Assembly (NCBI GenBank): GCA_045652245.1
Contig: JAZRTY010000027.1
Location: 1-5,080, forward strand
Origin: SIG622 sp045652245
Lineage (GTDB): Bacteria > Bacillota > Clostridia > Oscillospirales > CAG-382
Direction: 5' to 3'
DNA length: 5,080 bases
The position numbers and the translations under genes were made by a program. The notes under the pieces were generated by a model. The model saw only the letters and a program-made list of their open reading frames with translations, searched no databases and was not told the DNA's origin. Positions 1 to 5,042 of the stretch are shown piece after piece (within the stretch, counting starts at the first letter, position 1; each line of letters opens with the position of its first letter).

Positions 1-38
1 AAGAAGCAACACGATTTTTTCTCATTTTCAATTGTCAT
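1..38 (-). CDS. N-terminal fragment of an unidentified gene, left copy (runs off the window)
   Basis: On the minus strand an AGGGG ribosome binding site (46-50) lies 7 bases before an ATG at 36-38, which opens MTIENEKKSCCF before the window ends. A second in-frame ATG at 42-44 is only one base from the AGGGG and is less likely. Twelve codons do not identify the product. The two adjacent cysteines are its only feature. Its placement behind a promoter and an attenuator-like leader argues that it is a real start. The right end carries an identical fragment, so the gene appears to be multi-copy. Confidence 0.55.
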   Translation of the reverse strand, partial: MTIENEKKSCCF

Positions 39-269
39 AATCATACCCCTGTAAAATAAAAAGTGCGTAGCTCCCTTTTGCAAGAGATGCTACGCACCAA
101 AAAACGCAGTGACTCCGTTTCAAAAGGTTGCTACACACTTTAAATCATACACACTTATACCCACATAAGAGAATGACGAAACAAGAGTGTACGCTTTTTA
201 CAAATAGCGTACCTCTTACGTGGGGTGGTTATTCAATTAAGTGTGATTTTTATAATTTAAAGTTGTAGC
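39..269 (-). ncRNA. Structured 5' leader RNA with attenuator, left copy
   Basis: Read on the minus strand from the predicted start at 269, the leader can form these elements. The closing helix pairs 255-269 with 130-145 (15 pairs, one bulged G). An extension pairs 238-245 with 150-157 (8 pairs). The inner helix pairs 213-224 with 160-171 (12 pairs, one G-U). A core hairpin has a GTACGCT/AGCGTAC stem and the loop ATTTGTAAAA, followed by the 17-nt single strand ACTCTTGTTTCGTCATT. The 3' strand of the closing helix overlaps the antiterminator arm (121-138), which competes with the terminator at 63-97. The layout is that of a cis-regulatory, riboswitch-like leader. The class is not recognised. 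Confidence 0.75.
53..97 (-). terminator. Attenuator terminator of the left leader
   Basis: On the minus strand GTGCGTAGC pairs with GCTACGCAC (9 pairs). Above an unpaired A, TCTCTT pairs with AAGGGA (6 pairs, one G-U) under a GCAA tetraloop. A T-rich tail (53-62) follows. It sits between the leader core and the ribosome binding site, so it can end transcription before the gene. Confidence 0.88.
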
Positions 270-275
270 ATACTT

Positions 276-304
276 ATTATAACACCGATTTGTGAATTTT
301 ACAA
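276..304 (-). promoter_or_regulatory. Promoter of the left leader unit
   Basis: The minus strand reads TTGTAA (299-304), a 17-base spacer, then TATAAT (276-281). This predicts a start at 269, seven bases after the -10 box, which is exactly the first base of the closing helix of the leader RNA. The surrounding 51 bp (259-309) is identical to the right copy although flanking spacers have diverged. A near-palindrome TTGTAAAATTCACAA (290-304, one mismatch per half) overlaps the -35 box and could be an operator. Confidence 0.82.
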
Positions 305-327
305 GACATATTTTAAAATTTCAAAAG

Positions 328-361
328 AAAAAGTGCAACCAAGTAAATAGTTACACTTTTT
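328..361. terminator. Hairpin upstream of the left leader promoter
   Basis: AAAAAGTG (328-335) pairs with CACTTTTT (354-361). One mismatch on the plus strand (a G-U on the minus strand) is followed by AAC/GTT and a 10-base loop. The stem is flanked by A and T runs, so it could terminate in either direction. No visible gene reads into it here, since the patatin gene starts beyond it and runs away. It therefore looks like an insulator belonging to the repeated unit. Confidence 0.65.
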
Positions 362-383
362 CTTATATTATCCCTCGACAGAG

Positions 384-412
384 TTGAAATTTCCCAAAAA
401 CTATGCTATAAT
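384..412 (+). promoter_or_regulatory. Promoter of the patatin-like gene
   Basis: TTGAAA (384-389), a 17-base spacer and TATAAT (407-412) give a near-consensus sigma-A promoter. The expected start is near 419, with a short leader of about 24 bases to the ATG at 443. It lies back-to-back with the outward promoter of the left leader unit. Confidence 0.85.
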
Positions 413-442
413 AAACAAAACAAAACGAGCACAGGGGTAACT

Positions 443-1291
443 ATGAAAAAGGGATTGATTTTAGAAGGTGGCGCAATGCGTGGGCTGTTCACTGCAGGTG
501 TTATGGATGTCTTAATGGAGAACGGCATAGAATTTGACGGTGCTGTCGGTGTATCTGCAGGGGCTGCATTTGGCGTGAATTATAAATCAAAGCAGATTGG
601 CCGTGTTGTCCGATATAATACGAAGTTTGCGCGTGATAAACGATACGGTGGTCTGGGTGTGCTTCTCAGGACAGGTAATATATACAGCACCGATTTCTGT
701 TACCGTGAGGTTCCTCTGGTACACGATATATTCGATTTTGATGCCTACGAAAGTAACCCTATGGAATTTTATGTTGTTACTACCGATATTGAAACAGGAA
801 AGGCCGTATACCACAAATTCGAAGGGCGTGACGACCACTGCTTTGACTGGATACGCGCGTCGGCTTCTATGCCTCTTGTGTCGCAGATTGTGCAGATAGA
901 AGAACAAAAAATGCTTGACGGTGGTATTGCTGATTCTATTCCGGTAAAATTTTTTGAGAGCATCGGCTATAATAAAAACGTCGTAATTCTTACTCAGCCA
1001 AAACACTATCACAAAAAGAAAAACAGTATGATGCCACTAATCAGGCTTATGTACAGAAAATACCCAAACTTTGTAAGGACAATTGCAAACAGGCATATCG
1101 TATATAACGAAACAATCGCATATATTGAGGAAAAAGAAAAGGCAGGCGAGCTTCTGGTAATTCGTCCCGAGGGTAAGCTTCCGGTAAGACGTGTTGAAAA
1201 AGATCCCGAAAAACTCAGAGCTGCTTATGAAATCGGAAGACGCACAGCAATTGAGCAGCTTGATAAAATTATCCGTTATCTTGGAATTTAA
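443..1291 (+). CDS. Patatin-like phospholipase family protein (YjjU-like)
   Basis: This is a predicted cytoplasmic or membrane-peripheral serine acyl hydrolase with a Ser-Asp dyad that would cleave acyl esters of lipids. The glycine-rich oxyanion motif GGAMRG is at residues 9-14. The nucleophile elbow GVSAG is at 36-40 with Ser38, and the catalytic Asp is in the DGG motif at 159-161. Order, spacing and the 282-residue length fit the bacterial YjjU-like subgroup, whose substrates are largely unknown. No signal peptide or membrane segment is seen, and the C-terminal third is rich in charged residues. AGGGG (433-437) lies 5 bases before the ATG and supports the start. The gene has its own promoter and terminator, so it is a single unit, convergent with the next gene. 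Confidence 0.93.
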   Translation: MKKGLILEGGAMRGLFTAGVMDVLMENGIEFDGAVGVSAGAAFGVNYKSKQIGRVVRYNTKFARDKRYGGLGVLLRTGNIYSTDFCYREVPLVHDIFDFDAYESNPMEFYVVTTDIETGKAVYHKFEGRDDHCFDWIRASASMPLVSQIVQIEEQKMLDGGIADSIPVKFFESIGYNKNVVILTQPKHYHKKKNSMMPLIRLMYRKYPNFVRTIANRHIVYNETIAYIEEKEKAGELLVIRPEGKLPVRRVEKDPEKLRAAYEIGRRTAIEQLDKIIRYLGI

Positions 1292-1304
1292 TTATAACAA
1301 ATAT

Positions 1305-1339
1305 GCCGGATGTCCGCCTTCAGACACCCGGCTGTTTTT
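1305..1339. terminator. Terminator between the convergent genes
   Basis: GCCGGATGTC (1305-1314) pairs with GACACCCGGC (1323-1332) with one mismatch and an 8-base loop, followed by TGTTTTTATT. It is a good intrinsic terminator for the plus-strand gene. On the minus strand the tail is only moderately T-rich (ATATTTG), so it may also serve the convergent gene less efficiently. Confidence 0.88.
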
Positions 1340-1384
1340 ATTCACTTTTTAGCTTTTATGCCTTAAAGCTTTTGCTAATAATTA

Positions 1385-2275
1385 TTAGCCACAATGACTG
1401 CCGGTTGTGCTGCCGAGAGTAGCAGTCTGTCTGCAATTACCTGTGCTGTGGTCCTGACAGCAGGGAGGTGCCGGAGGACAGAAATCAGAGGTCGGGAAGC
1501 ACATATTCTTGAATACATCGCAGGGATTTGAGGAGGTGCTGCCGAGAGTGCCTGTTTCCTTTTCGGGAATACAGTAGTCGGATGCGTGAATAAGGAGAGT
1601 TGCAGGTCTTTGCATTCTGATGATTGAGAATATACCGAGGGTAATATAAAGGTTCTTGACACCGAGGTTATCGGTAAGAGTACCGTTTACGCATTCTGTA
1701 ATATATTCGGGAATCTGGTCGCAGCAGCAACAGCAGCAGCCGTAGTTGTAGCTTCTGTCAACGACCTTTACGTCAAGAACAATAGGAGTTGCAATCTCAA
1801 CAACAGCCTTCGGCATATTAACTACGCCCTCAATAATATTTGTACATCTGCAAAAATCGGTATTTGTAACATCAGATGTAAAGATATTTACGCCACCCTC
1901 GCCGCCGAAAAGCACGAGTGTTTTGTCGTAAACTGCAATTCCGGAAAATTCAGCGCCTCTGCCGCCGGGGATGCAAGCTTCAAAGGTGATTCTGAAGTAA
2001 TATCTGATGCTTACAGTATAGTACCCCTTGTTAAAGGCAACATCACTTACCGAGATACAAGCATTCAGAACCTCAACGCTTTTAGCTCTGATATTGTTCG
2101 CTCTGTCAACAAGGTCCTGTCCCTGTTCTGTAAGATATACCTTGATATCCTCAAGGCATTCCTTGCTCTTTACTGCGTCAAAAATTTTATCAACGCTGAT
2201 ACAGGTACCACATTCTACATTTCCTCCTCTGCTGCCGAGAGTCGCAGAGTTACAAAAGGTATTCTTTTCTGCCAT
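1385..2275 (-). CDS. Cysteine-rich protein, possible spore coat component
   Basis: This 296-residue protein has 23 cysteines (about 8%), including six in a row at residues 180-185. A beta-rich middle (about 64-170) contains YYTVSIRYYFRITFEACIPG followed by a GGEGGV turn. The C-terminal tail (235-296) is rich in Cys, Pro, Ser and Thr. TLGS recurs at 12-15, 243-246 and 286-289. There is no signal peptide or transmembrane segment. I do not know a named family. The cysteine richness, lack of a secretion signal and the sigma-K-like promoter upstream suggest a disulfide-linked coat or exosporium layer protein made in the mother cell; this is inference. AGGAGG (2284-2289) lies 8 bases before the ATG, so the start is firm. 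A metal-binding role is the main alternative. Confidence 0.85.
   Translation of the reverse strand: MAEKNTFCNSATLGSRGGNVECGTCISVDKIFDAVKSKECLEDIKVYLTEQGQDLVDRANNIRAKSVEVLNACISVSDVAFNKGYYTVSIRYYFRITFEACIPGGRGAEFSGIAVYDKTLVLFGGEGGVNIFTSDVTNTDFCRCTNIIEGVVNMPKAVVEIATPIVLDVKVVDRSYNYGCCCCCCDQIPEYITECVNGTLTDNLGVKNLYITLGIFSIIRMQRPATLLIHASDYCIPEKETGTLGSTSSNPCDVFKNMCFPTSDFCPPAPPCCQDHSTGNCRQTATLGSTTGSHCG
1408..2242. repeat. Three copies of a 13-bp repeat inside the cysteine-rich gene
   Basis: TGCTGCCGAGAGT occurs at 1408-1420, 1537-1549 and 2230-2242, all in the same reading frame, encoding (on the minus strand) the three TLGS motifs. The first two lie in the C-terminal tail and the third near the N-terminus. 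Identity at codon level is higher than the protein motif needs, suggesting internal duplication or recent homogenisation. Confidence 0.85.
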
Positions 2276-2307
2276 GGATTTTTCCTCCTAAAAACAAATA
2301 TGAGATA

Positions 2308-2335
2308 TTTAGCCGAAGCTATGTAAACGGCTAAA
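2308..2335 (-). other. Stem-loop in the 5' untranslated region of the cysteine-rich gene
   Basis: TTTAGCCG and CGGCTAAA form a perfect 8-bp stem with a 12-base loop between the predicted promoter and the ribosome binding site. No T tract follows in either direction, so it is not a terminator. It could stabilise the message, which is common for long-lived sporulation transcripts, but function is unproven. Confidence 0.5.
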
Positions 2336-2365
2336 AGGCGAATACGTTAAATCGCATTCTTGTTA

Positions 2366-2392
2366 TATCATATGCAGAAGGGGAATTTAGGT
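2366..2392 (-). promoter_or_regulatory. Possible sigma-K type promoter of the cysteine-rich gene
   Basis: The minus strand reads AC (2392-2391), a 16-base gap, then CATATGATA (2374-2366), preceded by G. This matches the Bacillus/Clostridium sigma-K pattern of AC, about 16 bases, gCATAnnnTA. I did not pick out a convincing sigma-A pair here. The match is short and could be chance, but it agrees with the coat-like protein downstream. Confidence 0.45.
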
Positions 2393-2459
2393 GAAAGAGT
2401 TTTCTGATTTAAAAAAACCATTCTTTTATTAGAAATTTCTATGTATTTGAAAAATACTC

Positions 2460-2488
2460 TTGAAAAAGCAGAAGAAAAGTATTATAAT
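2460..2488 (+). promoter_or_regulatory. Promoter of the dehydrogenase-transporter operon
   Basis: TTGAAA (2460-2465), a 17-base spacer and TATAAT (2483-2488) form a near-consensus sigma-A promoter with a start near 2495. It lies inside a 25-codon upstream extension of the dehydrogenase frame, which shows that the far-upstream ATG at 2441 is not the translation start. Confidence 0.85.
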
Positions 2489-2515
2489 TATAAAAGTTTT
2501 AAAGGGGGACGGTTT

Positions 2516-3646
2516 ATGAAAAAACAATTAGTATTCTCATATAACAAATTAAAAAAATTTTCGCAGGACGCCTTTGAGCTGTTCGGATTTACACAAAAGG
2601 AAAGCGAAGTTATTACCGACGTGTTGCTTACATCAGATCTGTATGGGATTGACTCACACGGAATGCAAAGACTTGTACGCTATTATAAAAGTATAGAAAA
2701 TGGGATGATAAACATAAACGAAAAGCCTGAAATCGTTTTTGAAACACCCGTTTCAGCTCTTATTGACGGAAAGAACGGAATGGGACAGCTTGTCGGTTAT
2801 GCGGCAATGAAGGTTGCCATTGAAAAGGCAAAAAAGTCGGGGATTGCTGTTGTTACAGTCAGAAATTCAAATCATTACGGAATAGCAGGTTACTATGCAA
2901 ATATGGCTTGTCGTGAGGGGCTTATAGGTATATCCATGACAAATACAAAAGCAATCATGGTTCCTACCTTTGGTAAAAAAGCGATGCTTGGAAGCAATCC
3001 GATTGCAATTGCAATGCCGGCAGAGCCATACGATTTCTTTTTCGACAGCTCAACAACCGTTGTAACCAGAGGCAAGCTTGAGCTTTACAGTAAGCTTGAC
3101 AAGTCCTTGCCGGATGGATGGGCAATGGCGGCTGACGGTAAAGGTTCACAAGATGCTTCTGAGGTTTTGAAAAACATATCTGCAGCCTCAGGTGGTGGAA
3201 TTTTACCACTTGGTGGTCTTGAGGAAAAAACGGGAAGCCATAAGGGATACGGCTACGGAATGGTATGTGAAATTTTTACTTCAATTTTATCCTCCGGTGT
3301 TACCTCGAATCATACATATGAAGGAAAAAATGCAGAAATATGTCATGGTTTTATTGTTATAAATCCCGATTTGTTTGGTGACAGGGAACAGATAAAAGCA
3401 AACCTTTCGCATTTTTTAGAGGAACTTCGACAGTCGCCTCGTGCAGAAGGTGCTGAACGAATTTACACACACGGGGAAAAGGAACATTTTGCTTATATCA
3501 ATCGTCTTGAAAATGGTATAGAGCTTGATACGAACACAGTAACCGAAATGGTTGATCTTTGTGAATATCTGAATATGAATGTAGAGGAATATCTGGGAGA
3601 AGATGCGATGGCACTCCCGAGGAAAAAAAGCAATTATGTTATGTGA
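2516..3646 (+). CDS. Ldh2/malate dehydrogenase-family NAD(P)-dependent oxidoreductase
   Basis: This is a cytoplasmic member of the Ldh_2 family (PF02615; malate, L-sulfolactate, ureidoglycolate and related dehydrogenases), which interconvert 2-hydroxy acids and 2-keto acids, or reduce cyclic imines, with NAD(P)H. Using the ATG at 2516 the protein has 376 residues. Hallmarks are DSHG at 46-49 (His48 the expected catalytic acid/base), NSNHYG at 117-122, GSNPIAIAMP at 159-168, FDSSTTVVTRGK at 176-187 and SHKGYGYGM at 241-249. The start is set by AAAGGGGG (2501-2508), 7 bases before ATG 2516, by the promoter at 2460-2488 and by the usual family N-terminus. The exact substrate is not determinable. 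The transporter 65 bases downstream suggests a small carboxylic acid. Confidence 0.93.
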   Translation: MKKQLVFSYNKLKKFSQDAFELFGFTQKESEVITDVLLTSDLYGIDSHGMQRLVRYYKSIENGMININEKPEIVFETPVSALIDGKNGMGQLVGYAAMKVAIEKAKKSGIAVVTVRNSNHYGIAGYYANMACREGLIGISMTNTKAIMVPTFGKKAMLGSNPIAIAMPAEPYDFFFDSSTTVVTRGKLELYSKLDKSLPDGWAMAADGKGSQDASEVLKNISAASGGGILPLGGLEEKTGSHKGYGYGMVCEIFTSILSSGVTSNHTYEGKNAEICHGFIVINPDLFGDREQIKANLSHFLEELRQSPRAEGAERIYTHGEKEHFAYINRLENGIELDTNTVTEMVDLCEYLNMNVEEYLGEDAMALPRKKSNYVM

Positions 3647-3711
3647 CGGCAAAGAGATTTACAACCAGGAAAATTATAGCCTCACAAGAAGTTCGAAAGG
3701 AAAATACATAA

Positions 3712-4662
3712 ATGGAAATCGTAACATCAGTATCATATAAGGTAATAAACCTGTTTTTTGTAATGCTTATCGGAGTGTTTCTGCGTAAAAGAAAAATTCT
3801 TGACGAGCATTCGACCTCGGCACTTTCGGCATTGCTTGTAAATATAACAAGTCCGTTCCTTGTAATATGCGCTTTTCAGAAGGAATACACTCCCGAGCTT
3901 GTAAAAACAGGCTTTGCCGTATTCGGACTTTCTGTTGTAATGCACCTGCTTGCAGCACTTATAGGAAAGATAGCTTTCCGGTTTGAAAAAAATTCTGCAA
4001 GAAGAAATATTTTTTCCTTCGGTATGATTTTTGCAAACTGTGCTTTTCTCGGTTATCCGGTGCTCTTGGCAATTTGTTCGTCGCTGGGGGATGATAACGG
4101 ACTCTTTTACGGAGTGTTCTTTACCTTGTTTTTCAATATGTTTTGCTGGACATACGGAGTTCTTGTTATGAATGACGGCAAAGGGCTTCCCACAAAGGTG
4201 CTTTGTAAAAAGGTTTTCCTGCATCCCGGTTTTATCTCGGCGCTACTCGGCTTTGCGATGTTTATGCTCAGAATCAAGCTGCCGGCGTTTATTTCGGAGG
4301 GAATGGGATATATCGGAGATATGACCTTCCCGCTTTCGATGCTTATTGTCGGAAGTCTGTTTTGTAATCTTAAGGTTTCAGAAATTATAAAGGATAAAAC
4401 AGTTTATCTCTTTTTGGCTCTGAAGCTTATCCTCTTCCCGACAGTTATGATATTTGTATGTAAGCTTGTGGGACTTCCACCGATTCTTGCTTATGTTCTG
4501 ATTACTATGTGTTCAATGCCTGCGGCAAGCAATACAGCAATTATGGCAGACTATTACGGCGCAGATAAGACTCTTGCGGCAAAGTGCGTAAGTATGTCTA
4601 CTGCCGTGTCGGTTGTGACAATACCCCTTATGATAACTCTTGCGACGGTTGTTTTGGGGTGA
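3712..4662 (+). CDS. AEC (auxin efflux carrier) family transporter
   Basis: This integral membrane protein of 316 residues has about ten hydrophobic segments (roughly 8-25, 38-56, 65-87, 100-122, 130-153, 170-187, 200-219, 231-251, 256-273 and 292-314), as expected for the Mem_trans family (PF03547). Family signatures are NITSP at 44-48, FANCAFLGYP at 107-116, MPAASNTAIMADYY at 269-282 and STAVSVVTIP at 296-305. Characterised bacterial relatives move malate, malonate or similar organic anions. The gene follows the dehydrogenase by 65 bases with no terminator between, so the two are likely cotranscribed and the transporter probably handles the enzyme's substrate or product. The ribosome binding site, AAAGGA (3696-3701), is modest, 10 bases before the ATG. 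Length is normal and the gene looks intact. Confidence 0.92.
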   Translation: MEIVTSVSYKVINLFFVMLIGVFLRKRKILDEHSTSALSALLVNITSPFLVICAFQKEYTPELVKTGFAVFGLSVVMHLLAALIGKIAFRFEKNSARRNIFSFGMIFANCAFLGYPVLLAICSSLGDDNGLFYGVFFTLFFNMFCWTYGVLVMNDGKGLPTKVLCKKVFLHPGFISALLGFAMFMLRIKLPAFISEGMGYIGDMTFPLSMLIVGSLFCNLKVSEIIKDKTVYLFLALKLILFPTVMIFVCKLVGLPPILAYVLITMCSMPAASNTAIMADYYGADKTLAAKCVSMSTAVSVVTIPLMITLATVVLG

Positions 4663-4705
4663 AAAACTTGACAAACCAGACAACATACAAATTACATAAA
4701 AATAT

Positions 4706-4738
4706 AAAGTGTAACCAATCAAATGGCTACACTTTTTT
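4706..4738. terminator. Terminator after the AEC transporter, part of the repeated unit
   Basis: AAAGTGTA (4706-4713) pairs with TACACTTT (4728-4735). One A-C mismatch is followed by CCA/TGG and a 6-base loop, and a T run extends to 4738. It ends the operon and also separates it from the leader promoter that starts 24 bases later. The left unit carries the equivalent hairpin at 328-361. Confidence 0.85.
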
Positions 4739-4761
4739 ATTTTGAAATTTTGAAAAATGTC

Positions 4762-4790
4762 TTGTAAAATTCACAAATCGGTGTTATAAT
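4762..4790 (+). promoter_or_regulatory. Promoter of the right leader unit
   Basis: TTGTAA (4762-4767), a 17-base spacer and a perfect TATAAT (4785-4790) form a sigma-A type promoter reading outward. The predicted start is G4797. The near-palindrome TTGTAAAATTCACAA (4762-4776) covers the -35 box and is identical in the other copy, which makes it a candidate repressor site. Confidence 0.83.
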
Positions 4791-4942
4791 AAGTATGCTA
4801 CAACTTTTAACTATTACCAAAAAAAGGATAACACCAAAATAGTATTTATTATTGTTCAGAGGGTACGCTATCTGTAAAAAGCGTACACTCTTGTTTCGTC
4901 ATACCTCTGAACAAGGTTTATTATTTAGGTGTATGGTTAAAA

Positions 4943-5018
4943 GTGTGTAGCAACCTTTTGAAACGGAGTCACTGCGTTTTTTGGTGCGTAGCATCTCTTG
5001 CAAAAGGGAGCTACGCAC
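4943..5018 (+). promoter_or_regulatory. Antiterminator pairing, right leader
   Basis: Bases 4943-4960 (GTGTGTAGCAACCTTTTG) can pair with the 3' arm of the terminator, 5001-5018: 9 pairs with one G-U, a two-by-two mismatch, then 7 pairs. This is exclusive with the terminator. Its 5' arm is also the strand used by the closing helix (4936-4951), so closing helix, antiterminator and terminator form a three-state switch. A small hairpin, AAACG/CGTTT (4961-4979) with six T residues, lies between and could be a pause site. The left copy has the same pairing at 121-138 with 63-80. Confidence 0.72.
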
Positions 5019-5028
5019 TTTTTATTTT
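4984..5028 (+). terminator. Attenuator terminator of the right leader
   Basis: The stem is 4984-4992 with 5010-5018 (9 perfect pairs), then 4994-4999 with 5004-5009 (6 pairs, one G-U), a GNRA-type GCAA loop at 5000-5003, and TTTTTATTTT at 5019-5028. It is a strong intrinsic terminator only 14 bases before the start codon, so the downstream gene needs it to be overridden. Confidence 0.9.
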
Positions 5029-5042
5029 ACAGGGGTATGATT

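Larger units (their letters stand above)
1..141. repeat. Left terminal inverted repeat, exact copy of 4940-5080
   Basis: Positions 1-141 are the exact reverse complement of 4940-5080. I compared the two stretches block by block: they agree up to base 141 and differ at base 142 (A against T). The repeat holds the terminator, antiterminator, ribosome binding site and first 12 codons of the outward-facing gene. A length of exactly 141, ending at the window edge, suggests the contig stops where an assembly graph could not resolve a multi-copy sequence, so the true repeat probably continues outside. Confidence 0.97.
142..367. repeat. Diverged inner half of the repeated leader unit, left copy
   Basis: This stretch is homologous in inverted orientation to about 4701-4939. 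Conservation is modular: a 51-bp promoter and transcript-start block (259-309) is identical to 4757-4807, and the core RNA hairpin and following single strand are almost identical. The spacers and one helix differ almost completely. The unit's inner edge is placed near 367 because a shared AATATA-plus-hairpin motif is the last similarity I can see. Confidence 0.85.
4701..4939. repeat. Diverged inner half of the repeated leader unit, right copy
   Basis: This is the partner of 142-367. It has the same module order when read outward: terminator hairpin, promoter, transcript 5' end, variable spacer, covarying helix with invariant core, variable spacer, switch region. It starts 38 bases after the stop codon of the AEC transporter gene, so its hairpin also serves as that gene's terminator. 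Confidence 0.85.
4797..5042 (+). ncRNA. Structured 5' leader RNA with attenuator, right copy
   Basis: From the predicted start at G4797 the closing helix pairs 4797-4811 with 4936-4951 (15 pairs, G4945 bulged). The inner helix pairs 4852-4862 with 4904-4914 (11 perfect pairs). The core hairpin pairs 4863-4869 with 4880-4886 around the loop ATCTGTAAAA, and is followed by ACTCTTGTTTCGTCATA (4887-4903). Compared with the left copy, 8 of 11 inner-helix pairs and 2 of 15 closing-helix pairs change in a compensatory way, while core stem, loop and single strand differ at only two positions. The expression platform follows at 4943-5028. The ligand or trigger cannot be told from sequence. Confidence 0.78.

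Noticed and set aside
160..224. CRISPR-like or tandem repeat explanation for the repeated hairpin
   Set aside because: Only one core hairpin occurs per unit, with no regular repeat-spacer pattern and no cas-like gene in the window.
587..1012. Minus-strand and other-frame open readings inside the patatin gene
   Set aside because: They are shadows of a well-supported coding frame with catalytic motifs. They lack ribosome binding sites and protein-like composition.
1375..1662. Minus-strand frame overlapping the 3' end of the cysteine-rich gene
   Set aside because: It lies in another frame on the same strand as the cysteine-rich gene, with no ribosome binding site; that gene has a clear start and internal repeats in its own frame.
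2441..2515. Upstream extension of the dehydrogenase frame starting at ATG 2441
   Set aside because: It contains the operon promoter (TTGAAA 2460, TATAAT 2483), has no ribosome binding site, and the family N-terminus begins at the ATG at 2516 behind AAAGGGGG.
3733..4224. Antisense frames inside the AEC transporter
   Set aside because: The sense frame has full family motifs and membrane segments. The antisense frames are a side effect of codon composition.
4795..4842. Possible 15-codon leader peptide beginning ATG 4795
   Set aside because: The ATG overlaps the predicted transcription start, and in the left copy the same frame stops after four codons, so it is not a conserved regulatory peptide.
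4933..4950. Tiny frame MVKSV before the antiterminator
   Set aside because: The left copy reads only two codons before a stop, and there is no convincing ribosome binding site, so ribosome stalling control is not supported.
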